Assembly (NCBI GenBank): GCA_027625915.1
Contig: JANTQA010000047.1
Location: 16,306,001-16,370,000 of the forward strand
From: Anaeramoeba flamelloides
Taxonomy: Eukaryota; Metamonada; Anaeramoebidae
Direction: 5' to 3'
Length of the DNA: 64,000 nucleotides
In this document: one piece after another, positions 35,301 through 43,498 of the stretch
Layout: every line of letters begins with the position of its first letter
How positions within the stretch are numbered: position 1 is the first letter of the stretch
Program-made: the position numbers and the translations under genes
The notes under the pieces: generated by a model
What the model was told of the DNA's origin: nothing
Database searches by the model: none
The model's input: the letters and a program-made list of their open reading frames with translations, nothing else

Positions 35301-35659
35301 TCAATCAAGAAACCAATTTACAGAAAAAAAATAATACAAATTCTGTTCAAAAATTTACAAAAGAAAATATTTTTGTAAAGAAAAAAAATACAAATCCAAC
35401 ACAACAGAAGAAGAAGAAGAAGAAGAAGAAGAAGAGGGTGTTGAATGATTATAAGGTTTTATGTGAATGGAATGATGGATTGCCGTTAATAATTTTACCA
35501 AGAAGGAAAAAAAATTGGGGAAAAGTGGTTATACTTAATTTATATCCAGTTTCAGATTCTGTAACCGAACAAGATGGCTACAGATGGGATCCTTCAACGG
35601 ACGGGGATAAAATTCTTGCAAATTCGGTAAAATATGTTTCAAACCTTTCGACAAAATAA
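29331..35659 (+). CDS. BTB protein with C-terminal glutamine-amidotransferase-like fold
   Basis: Exon 1, 29331-30925, ends CAAAG|GTTTGT in phase 2. Exon 2, 34165-35659, follows AAATAG and restores phase, giving 1,029 residues. Residues about 18-135 are a BTB domain (DIDFFLSG, FQAHKLIVSRNSPFF, LLDFCYC, LLVASHHFEI) with an acidic N/E insert. A BACK-like helical region follows to about 270. A basic PKRRR and an Asn tract lie near 407-470. Exon 2 begins a Rossmann-like domain near 600 (KVLLLTTQ, YDVIFLYSN, MGKGLVICSVFAL). It is split by a Ser/Asp/Asn/Lys-rich insert (about 755-955) and resumes with GLPLIILPRRKK and DPSTDGDKILANSVKYV. This pattern resembles ThuA/GATase1-like folds; no catalytic Cys-His-Glu set is evident, so it is probably a binding domain. 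BTB domains usually recruit Cul3 or self-associate. The 3.2-kb intron holds two LINEs, four hairpin arrays and repeat C. Exon 2 has no early in-frame ATG, which supports splicing to exon 1. Confidence 0.8.
32170..32259. repeat. Hairpin-module array 5 (LINE site 1)
   Basis: One palindrome, arms TTTTCCAGAATTTAAAAGAA / TTCTTTTGAATTCTGGAAAA, bounded by TCGTTAGG and CCTAGACACTCTACG. It sits directly after TTGGAAATG, the same point as in the 22-23 kb LINE copy. Confidence 0.88.
32305..32714. repeat. Hairpin-module array 6 (LINE site 2), five modules
   Basis: Begins CGTGTCG, then about three 11-bp linker units (GTCGTAGAGTGCCGTAGAGT). There follow a short palindrome, an outer CTTGAGGTTTTCTGTTTTAT palindrome enclosing a GAAATAAACCGAAAA one, then the CCATAATTTAAAAGAAT and TTTAATTAAAGAAATAAGCC types, ending in AACGAC. 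The LINE frame resumes at once. Confidence 0.88.
33078..33362. repeat. Hairpin-module array 7, at the junction of two LINE copies
   Basis: Linker GAGTGCCGTAGAGTGCCG, then the nested pair: outer CTTTTCTTGAGGTTTTCT closed by AGAAAACTCAAGAAAAG, inner GAAATAAACCGAAAATT. It ends with a TTTTTGGAATGTAAAGAAAA palindrome. It joins the tail of one LINE copy to the middle of the next. Confidence 0.85.
33363..33765 (+). mobile_element. Second LINE fragment
   Basis: Nearly the same sequence as the antisense of 8320-8520 (GGATATCTGAATTTTTTGAA, then TTATCATTAGTAAGTGATAA), then TTTAGAAATTAGG, an array, and the tail with hairpin GAGAAAAGCAATTTTCTC. It is interrupted where the 8-kb copy is continuous. Confidence 0.82.
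33541..33720. repeat. Hairpin-module array 8 (LINE site 3)
   Basis: Linker GTGAGTGCCGTAGAGTACC, then the CAAAAGAATAGAG palindrome and the TTTAATTTGAGAAATAAACC palindrome, ending CCTAACGG before CACAGGAG of the LINE tail. Confidence 0.85.
33775..34012 (+). repeat. Repeat C, copy 1
   Basis: Matches 57400-57640 (shared TTAAGTT-CAAATACTT, CAAAATTCTCTCTTT, AACATTTAA-CTTAACA). Ends about 150 bp before exon 2 of the BTB gene. Confidence 0.6.
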
Positions 35660-35999
35660 TTATAATTATTTATTGCTTTATTAATTTATTTTATTTTATT
35701 TTCTTTGCTTTAATTCACTTTTTAGTATTTTTTTTTTTTAAGGATTATAAATTAAAAATAATATAATTTCGATTTTAAATATTGGCTATTTTGAATTTTC
35801 ATTTTTTTCTATTTCAAATCAATCATAGAAACTTTGTTGATTGTTTAATTAAACAAACAATTAATTAATTGTTTTGGTATTCAAATAAGTTTAAATGAAA
35901 AAGAATTTTTTCAACCTTAATTATATCATTTCCAAAATAATTATACAATACTCTTACAAAAATTTGAGAACATATCTATAGCTTTACTTCAAATACTAA

Positions 36000-36146
36000 A
36001 TGGATTTTTTATCAACCATTGATGACCAACACTTTTTTGAAACACCAAATTTTTACAATAATTTAATTTGTTATTTATTTAAAGAATGGTGTACTGGAAG
36101 AAAAGTTTATCAAAATAGAAAAAAAGAGATGAAGAAAAATAATTAA
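36000..36146 (+). CDS. Possible 48-residue protein
   Basis: ATG to TAA frame with varied composition (MDFLSTIDDQHFFETPNFYN, then YLFKEWCTGRKVYQ). It starts 340 bp after the BTB gene. It has no family that I recognise and could be chance or a remnant exon. Confidence 0.25.
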   Translation: MDFLSTIDDQHFFETPNFYNNLICYLFKEWCTGRKVYQNRKKEMKKNN

Positions 36147-36203
36147 AATATTAATAAAAGAATTATAATATTATTTGCATTATCAATGTAAAATTTTATT
36201 CAC

Positions 36204-36713
36204 TGTCTTTAGGATTTCCAGAATTTAAAAGAATTGAGTCAAAATAAGGATTATACTAATTTCTTTTAAATTTTTGATAATTCAAATAAGCTTTTTTAAA
36301 AAAATAAAATAACTATACAAATTTTCAAAATTTGTTTTTTGTTCTTTCTCAAATTAAAAAAATTCGCCGTTAGCTTTTCCAGAATTCAAAAGAATTGAGT
36401 TAAATCTTTGATTTTTCTTCATTCTTTTAAATTATGGAAACCCGCTGTTACGTTTTCTTGAGTTTTTTGTTTATTTGTAAAATCAATAAATTTTCGTTAG
36501 GTTTTTTTGAGTTTTCTATTTCTTTAGAAAATCAATAGATTTTCGTTAGGTTTTATTGAGTTTTGTATTTATTTGGAAAATTAATAGATTTTCGATAGAT
36601 TTTATTGAGTTTTCGAAATAAACAGAAAATTTATTAAAATTTTCGGTTTATTTTCCTAAAATCAATAGATTTTAGAATGAAGTAAAAAACTCAAGAAAAC
36701 TAACACTCTAGAG
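36204..36713. repeat. Hairpin-module array 9, degenerate
   Basis: At least four eroded modules: CCAGAATTTAAAAGAATTGA type twice, then tandem TTTTGAGTTTTCT-TTTATTT half-palindromes each ending AATAGATTTTCGTTAGG, then GAAATAAACAGAAAATTT. The half-unit TTTTTGAGTTTTCTATTTCT is repeated three times. No LINE sequence seen next to it. Confidence 0.75.
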
Positions 36714-37362
36714 TAAATAGTGGCATGACCCGAGAATTAAAAGGGGTGTTAATACACAATAAAAAGGTAATTAATGTGAAATAGAAAGTTCATGGTCTGT
36801 GATTAATAATTTATTTTCTTCAATAGTTTGGTTTTTTTTTTTTATTTTATAATTATTGAGTAAAATCGAATATTTTGTATAATTCTTAAAAATTAAAAAA
36901 AAAATAAGCTAGGTACTGACTTAAATAATTGGGGACACTATCTACCAGAATTTATAAAGTTTTTACTATTTAAACTATATATTGTTATAATTTCAGTTCT
37001 GGTAAAAAAAGTTGGTACTTTTGTTAAAATTGAAAACTTTTAAAAAAAAAAAAATTTTAAAATAGTTCAGACTATTTTGCTTAAAAAATAATTCTTTCTC
37101 ACTTTTCTAAAAAAGGCAAATCTATAAACGTTGGAAGTGGGGATGGGAATTTAAGTTGGGAGAAAAGTAGTTTTAATTTTTTTTTTTTTTTTACTTCTAA
37201 CTATTTATTAAAATAATAATGTCAATAGAACACCTGAAAAGGGGTTGATACAAGTTAAAAGTCATATTTTTTTATTAAAAAAGGATGGTTTTATATATAG
37301 AATGTTCATATAAATCAATAATAAATAATATTTATATAGTCTATTGGTTTCTTAAATTCTAA

Positions 37363-37561
37363 TAGATTCTGTTTCACTTTTAAGACACAAACTTTGAATG
37401 AAATTTACAACATAAAAAAATCTTAAATTAATTCACATTTTTTGGAATTTTTTATTATACAAATTATTTTACTAGAATTTAAATTTTAAACTTTAATTTG
37501 AGATTTTTTTTGTACCTTAAATTTTGTTCAAAGTTTGTGTCTTAAAATCGAACTAACTATA
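37363..37561. mobile_element. TA-flanked hairpin MITE G, copy 2
   Basis: 199 bp, aligns end to end with 21844-22043: TTCTGTTTCACTTTTAAGAC...and reversed AGTTAGTTCGATTTTAAGAC. More diverged than copy 1. Confidence 0.78.
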
Positions 37562-37734
37562 AACAATAAATAATTCTTTAACTAAATGATCAAAATAGGA
37601 AAAATTTTTTCAAATAATAAAGTTAATTTTTGATAAAATTCTGAAGATCAAAAAAAACGAAAAAATATTAAAAAAAATGGGAATATTATGAATAATTTCA
37701 AAAAAATTGCATTCCATAATTTAAATTTTAATGA

Positions 37735-37880
37735 AAATATCAAGGGTTTTAAAATTAAAATTGATCTGAACTTAGGTTTACTGTCGGGTTGTGAATTGTA
37801 TGATACACTGAAACAAGAAGAAGAAAAAAAAAACAGCTGATTATATTTTGAAACAAGGGTTATCGACTTTGGTTATGCGT
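37735..37880 (-). mobile_element. Element B fragment
   Basis: On the minus strand CCCTTGTTTCAAAATATAAT and CTAAGTTCAGATCAATTTTA match the left end of element B at 53418. The tip and other end are not clear. Confidence 0.55.
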
Positions 37881-38304
37881 TTTTTGAAAACTTAGATTAA
37901 ATAAAAGCTAATGGAGTGAGAATTTTTTTTTTATATTTTAAAGTTAAGAACAATTTTATCAACCCCCCTTTCTATGAGATTTTCAATTTTTTTCAAAAAC
38001 AATTTGAAAGATAGATATATGTTTTAAATCAAAAACTAAACACCGCAGCAATTCAACTCTCTATCGAAAAATAGGTTTTTTAATACTATTTGTTGTAAAA
38101 TAAATAAAAAATAATTATCATTCTTATTTCCAAATCGCCAACAGAAATCAAAAGCAAATTCCAGCTTTTGAATTCTGTTAAACGAACTTATATTGCTATT
38201 TTCCCTTGTAAAACGACTGTACTTGAAAGATTTATTTCAATTCCTATTATTTTGTTTTTATCGTTGAAAATTAAAGGATAATTTTGTTCATTTTCGTTTG
38301 AAAA

Positions 38305-38531
38305 TACTATTAATTGAAAAATAAATCGGACAAAATTTTCATTTATCTTTCCAAAATTAAATTATGATTTCAAAAATCCTTTGAAAACAGAATTTTGATA
38401 GTCCCGATCCTCTAACCACGTTAAACACGTTATATGGTTGAAAAATAATTCGATTTTCAAAGATTATTTCAAAGATTTTTTTTGGAATGATGAATGAAAA
38501 TTTTGTCCGATTTATTTTACAATTAACAGTA
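38305..38531. mobile_element. TA-flanked MITE L
   Basis: Inverted ends TACTATTAATTGAAAAATAA and, reversed, TACTGTTAATTGTAAAATAA, both continuing ATCGGACAAAATTTTCATT. 227 bp, no frame. Only copy seen in the window. Confidence 0.82.
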
Positions 38532-38746
38532 TCTATCAACCTTTTTTCTTATTTTGAAATTAGAAATTTTGGATTCTATTTCAAAAAAAAGACTTAAACA
38601 ATTTAAAAATAAACTCTTTTTCAGTCAAAGGGGCCCAGTTTTATTGAAGAAATGGAAGACATTCTATGAGTTTAATTCATTACTCTTATCAAACTAAAAT
38701 TTTCAATTTTTAGATCAACATCATTTTTCTCATTTTGTAAAATTTT

Positions 38747-38747
<1 letters not shown>

Positions 38748-38803
<56 letters not shown>

Positions 38804-38811
38804 TTTTTTTT
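38748..38811. repeat. 54-bp T homopolymer plus T9
   Basis: 54 consecutive T, one A, then nine T. An assembler may not have the exact length. Confidence 0.9.
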
Positions 38812-39581
38812 AAAAATTAACTTTGAAAAAAAAAAAGTTTGAAAAACGAAATAAAACATAAGAAAAGTAAAACTTTGTATGTTCTTTTAAAATTCATACA
38901 TTTACAAATAAAAAATCTTATTATCAACCATTTTAATTTCCTAAAGAAATTGAGAAATTTTGCACCAGACGTTCCAATGAATGGGCCCAAAAAATTTTTT
39001 ATTTTTTTTTTTTTTTTTGAAATTTATGGTTTGTTCAGGGGTTTCTTTTATAATTATGGACTCTTATAAGAAGTTTATTATTTCTCGTGTTTCTAAACAA
39101 TCTAAGTTTGGTTGATTCTTAAAAATAAAGTGACTTTTTCATTTTTGGCTTTCCTTTGAGTGAAATGGAGTTTAGTTTCAAGTCGGTAGTTGTTTGTTGT
39201 TCGTTTTATTGGTAAAGTGTTTTGTTGTGAAATCGATTATTGGTAGCTGTTTTTTTGTTTTTGAACTTTGGAAAAATGAACAGAAATAATCTAACTCATA
39301 AACTTTTGTTCTAAAGAAACTAAAAATCTGTAACAAAATATCAAAAAGAAGTCTCATTTTAATATAACAAGAAGGTCTATTCTTTTGAAAGAATGAGAAA
39401 ATTAAACAGTTCGAGTTTCAAAAGAACGATTTTATAAACCCCCCCAAAAAAAAAATCGACCAAGACAAAGGCTAATGTTTAAATTATAGGTTTTACATGT
39501 CATCAAACAACTACAAAACTTCATCAAAAACTCGAGTAAATTTTTGGATTTCATTTTTTCTCTTTTAATTTTTCAAAAATA

Positions 39582-39839
39582 ATGAATACTAAAAAAAACA
39601 CCGAAGAAGGCACCCAAGAGTACATTGTAAAACTACACCCAAACACCAACATTGAAGAAATTGCAGCATCATGTGGATTTGAAATCAAAAAGCAATTAAA
39701 GATTGGTAAAAAAAAAAACTATTTTCTTTTAAAAAAGAATCCAAATGTGAAACAAAACATGAACAAATTAAAATCTCTTGTCGATTATGTTGAAGAAAAC
39801 AAAGTTGTAAAATATCAAAAAAAAAATAAAAATCTCTAA
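39582..39839 (+). CDS. Small protein like a subtilisin propeptide / I9 inhibitor
   Basis: 85 residues, ATG in an A-rich context. The pattern EYIVKLHPNTNIEEIAASCG, then a Tyr-Phe-Leu strand (NYFLLKK), and a final VDYVEENKVVKYQ strand fits the beta-alpha-beta fold of S8 peptidase propeptides and of stand-alone I9 inhibitors such as yeast Pbi2 (about 75 residues). AASCGFE is typical of kexin-type prodomains. No catalytic peptidase sequence (DDGI, HGT, GTSMA types) follows in the next 3 kb, so a free inhibitor is more likely than exon 1 of a protease, though a long intron is possible. No signal peptide, so a cytosolic role would be expected. Assignment is by pattern, not alignment. Confidence 0.6.
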   Translation: MNTKKNTEEGTQEYIVKLHPNTNIEEIAASCGFEIKKQLKIGKKKNYFLLKKNPNVKQNMNKLKSLVDYVEENKVVKYQKKNKNL

Positions 39840-40635
39840 AAAAAGGTTTTTTTGTTAATTCTTAAAATCTGATTTTGATCTTTTGTGTGGAAAAAAAAAC
39901 AAAACTGAAACTTTAACACTCATTCTTTTCTAAATAAAAAATTATAATTTTCTCGTAAATCTTTTTTTTTCTTTTTTTGGCTTTGTTTTTTTCGCAAATT
40001 GTTTTTCTTTTACTTGATCTTATTCTTTTGAATAGAAAAATATTTTGTAAGAAATCTCTTTGTTTGAGGGGTGTTGATTTTCTTTGCGAAATGAAACTTC
40101 TAAAAACTGACATCGTTGCGAAAAATGAGGAAATGAATTTGTATTTTTCTTTGTTTATTTGTGACAATATTTTCAAGAATGAAAAAAAAAAAAATTCAAT
40201 CAAACCTTTTTAAAAAGTCAGAACAAAAACTTTTATAAATTGTTATTTAAATTGTTTAAAAGAGTTTGTGGAGCGATTTGAGCAATACTTTTGAAAACTT
40301 TTATTCTTTCCTTCTTTCAAACTGTTCTCATTCAGATATTGGAAGATCTATTCAGATAAAAATTTTCATTTTGTTATCCTTTTCCTTTTTCAATTCGAGA
40401 ATCTAACTTTCGTTTTGGGCTCTTAGTTGTCCAAAATTATAATAAAAAAAGTGTCAAAAAAACAAATCTAGCAATCAAGATCATAAATTACAACGTGCTT
40501 CTTTGAAAACTCTGATCGGAAAATAACAATAAACTGAAAATGAAAAAGAAATGAACTTTTTTCCCATTTGTTAAGTAAAAAAGGAGTAAAAAAGTCAAAT
40601 TTTCGTTTGGAAATAATTAAGGGTCTTCAAAAAAC

Positions 40636-41655
40636 TTTATCTTTTTTTTTTTTATTGATGAAGAAGTGTAAATTACACTCTAGTGACCCTTAGAATTAAA
40701 TTTACTTTCAGAAATTTAAGAGTGAAATCATAAATTTCACGATTATTAATTAATGATAATAATTTTAAACTATCATATTTTTAAATTATTTCATTAAGGG
40801 ACTAATCTCTATTAATTTTTTGACCTTAATTTAAGGATTATCAAAAATAAAGCAACACAGGAGTCTCACGAATCAAAACTTAGATAAATTAGACTCTTTA
40901 TTTCTATAGATCCAGAAGAACAATTATATTTTAAATTTTTATAAATTGGAAATTTTACCTGATCAGATTCTTCAATGTAAGTGAGTACTGTTATCCTAAA
41001 CCCAATCATTTTTATTCCAACTCAAGTTTTTCAGAGGTTTTTATTGGAAACTCAATAATACTTCAATTAGAACAAAAAGGGTTGGGTTTTGGTTTTTTAC
41101 TACCAGTTCACAATTTTTAATTCCTTATCAAAAAATTGCAATTCCAAAAATTTTATAATTCTTCTGGATCTATAGAAATAAAGAGTCTAATTTATCTTAG
41201 TTTTAATTTCTAAGATCCCCATGGTAGCTCGATTTTAGATAGTCCTTAATAGAGATTGAGAGAATTCTTTATCAATTACTTTTATTTGAAAAGCCTGCTT
41301 ATTTTCAATATTAAACATATTTCTAGATAAGGTATCCTTATTTAGAAATTGATCAAAAAAAAAAAAATAATAGAAGCTAGTCCCTTAAGATTTATTTCTT
41401 ATAATTTATTTTCAAATATCAAAATACCTTTTGTTTCGGAAGTACATAACCAATAAATGATAATCAATATTTTCTATAATTCCCTTCTGTTTTATACTTT
41501 ATACATAAATGACAAAATTTATTTATGTTTTTATTGAATGCATAGTAATATCAATTTAACCAGTTAGGAATGTTCTGAATTTTAGAATTGTTGAACTGAG
41601 GGATAACTTAAATTTTTTTTTAAATAAATAATTTTGATTTTTATTATTGTGAAAT
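40636..41655 (-). mobile_element. Diverged LINE 3' end split by a TTAA element
   Basis: On the minus strand from 41655: an A-rich YFTIIKI-like block (compare EYLKII), ILKFRTF (compare ILKLRNF) and CATTTATGT-type knuckle remnant. Then comes the element at 40794-41398, then the tail with hairpin AGTGTAATTTACACT and CTTCTTCATCAAT. Many stops; an older or different subfamily from the 22-33 kb copies. Confidence 0.7.
40794..41398. mobile_element. TTAA-flanked palindromic element
   Basis: Inverted tips TTAAGGGACTA at both ends. Inside are a second pair of arms of about 45 bp, AGATAAATTAGACTCTTTAT and its inverse, each next to ATAGATCCAGAAGAA. TTAA at both ends is typical of piggyBac-type insertion, but no transposase is present. 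It is inserted in a LINE remnant. A single similar tip lies at 17388. Confidence 0.75.
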
Positions 41656-41664
41656 ATTTTGATT

Positions 41665-41894
41665 GAGTGTCGTCATCAAGTTCCGTAGAGTGACATAGAG
41701 TACCGTAGAGTGCCTAGGTTTTCCAGAATTCAAAAGAATTGCCCAAAATCTTTGATATTTAATTCAATTCTTTTCAATTATGGAAAACCTAAAGGCGGTT
41801 TTCTTGAGGTTTTCTGTTTTATTTGTTAAATCTATTGATTTTCGTTCGGTTTTTTTGAGTTTTCTGTTTATTTATTAAGCGTTCTAGGTTTTTT
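41665..41894. repeat. Hairpin-module array 10 (LINE site 1)
   Basis: Linker with about four 11-bp units (TTCCGTAGAGTGACATAGAG, TACCGTAGAGTGCC), then palindrome CCAGAATTCAAAAGAATTG / CAATTCTTTTCAATTATGG and a half of the CTTGAGGTTTTCTGTTTTAT type. It lies exactly before the YLKII-equivalent of the LINE at 40636-41655. Confidence 0.82.
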
Positions 41895-42343
41895 AAAAAT
41901 CTCTGGTCAAGAAAAAAAGGTTGTTTTTTTTTGGAGGTTAAAAATTTCAAAATAAGCAAAATGGCGAATTTTAGTTTATTTCAACTTGAAGAGATTTACT
42001 TTGAAAGATAATAACTAATATTTTTGAAAATACTGTAACCACTTAATAAAACTGAATTAAAATGGTCAAAATAATTTATGTCCAAAGACTATAATCATAT
42101 GTTCCAAAATAAAATCGGTGTTTTTTTTTTTCTTCTTGTTACAATGCAACACCCAGCCGCTACTAAAAGTATACCTAAGTTAAAATCAAATTTAAATGTA
42201 AACTACTTGATATTACAAGTAAATTTTTAAACTATTAATGCAATTAGTTGAAAATTTATCCTAATAATCTCAATTTTTTCAAAATTTTTTACTCTTTTTT
42301 TGAAGAAAAATATTATATTTGATCTTTCATTTTTAGAATTTCT

Positions 42344-43010
42344 TTTTAAGGGTCGAGTCATTACAGTGAAATTTTTTAGTAATTTTTATGAGGACCTAAC
42401 ACCAATCAAAAACCAACCAACCTATGATGTACAATCGATCTCGAAAAAACAACAACAAAAAATGAAAACATTTTTAGAAAAAAGTGCCAAAAATCTACAT
42501 TCAATTTCCAATTAGAATGGTTAGAATATACAATTTTGAAACAACTGTGTTCGTTTTGAAGTGTCTTTCTTTGTCGTTTTTTGAGATCTCAGCGATTTTT
42601 TTTTTTAGAATTTTTTCATTTTTCAAATGAGTATTTTTAACGAAAGAATATTATATAATCCATACTTGGTCAAATTTAATCGGGTTACGAAATAACCACA
42701 AATCAGACCAAATCGAATTAAATTGATTGATAACTGAAAGAAAGTAATTTGTTACAAATTAAGGAAATTTAACAATTTAGAAATATAAAAAAAGAAAAGA
42801 TGAATTTTTTTTTTTTAAATTTTGATATTTTTAAATTGAGAACTTATTTTTCTTTGTTGATTTTTTTTTCAAAGAGATATAATGTTATTTTTTTTTTTGT
42901 TATTTGAATTTTGTCTACCATAAGAAGGGCTATTTCACAATACCCTTTTTAGGTCTCAGGTCACCCCTTGAGTATGGTGCATCTTCAGGGTAAATGACTA
43001 GAACCTTAAA
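42344..43010 (-). mobile_element. Element A copy 4, inside element B
   Basis: Inverted tips TTTTTAAGGGTCGAGTCATT and, reversed, ATTTTAAGGTTCTAGTCATT. The body is the reverse of 59990-60465, followed by a short minisatellite part. The 71-codon frame at 42300-42515 lies across the B/A boundary and is not a gene. Confidence 0.72.
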
Positions 43011-43023
43011 ATCAAGATTATAT

Positions 43024-43196
43024 TACTGGTATTTGAATTCTAAATGGGAAAAATTTTTCACTTCCTTTTCAATATTTACTTTTTTACAAATTGAGTTTTC
43101 AATGAAGCCAGTTGTAATTTGTGTTATTTTATTTTAAAAAAGAAAAATATTGATATGAAGTGAAAAGTGTACTTATTTATTATTCAAATACCGGTA
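43024..43196. mobile_element. TA-flanked MITE J, copy 3
   Basis: Best preserved copy: TACTGGTATTTGAATTCTAA and, reversed, TACCGGTATTTGAATAATAA; TTTTTCACTTCC pairs with GAAGTGAAAAGT. Confidence 0.85.
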
Positions 43197-43498
43197 GTGA
43201 AAAAAATACAATATTTACTTTTTGTTTATTATCAGTTCCTTTGGTTGTGTAATTTTTAGTTTTTCGAGATCAAAAAAACACGTTTTTTATTTTCTAAAAA
43301 CGGATTAAATTTTTTTCACATTTGATTTTGACAACAGTTATTATTGGAAAATCTTGTTAAAAGATAATTTGATGTGTTTTTGTATATTTAGAATTCGATC
43401 TTCAAAAGTTTAGGATTGGTCTTTAACCAACTCTCATAGAGTTGAATTTCATTTTTCATTTTTTGTAAAGATTTGATTTTTCTATATTATTTTTTTAA

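Larger units (their letters stand above)
42056..43340 (+). mobile_element. Element B copy 3, enlarged by nested insertions
   Basis: Left end GGTCAAAATAATTTATGTCC...AAAGACTATAATC and right end (reversed) AACTGTTGTCAAAATC...AATTTAATCC match the two ends of the 477-bp copy at 53418-53894. The 1.29-kb span is explained by an element A insertion (42344-43010) and a MITE J (43024-43196). Confidence 0.72.

Noticed and set aside
38130-38280. Plus-strand frame with SPTEIKSKFQLLNSVKRT-like residues
   Set aside because: Short, no start or partner exon, directly next to MITE L.
42300-42515. 71-codon plus-strand frame with protein-like tail that at first resembled the end of an RNA-binding (UHM) domain
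   Set aside because: It spans the junction of elements B and A. The same sequence occurs reversed at 3569-3890, without supporting a gene there.
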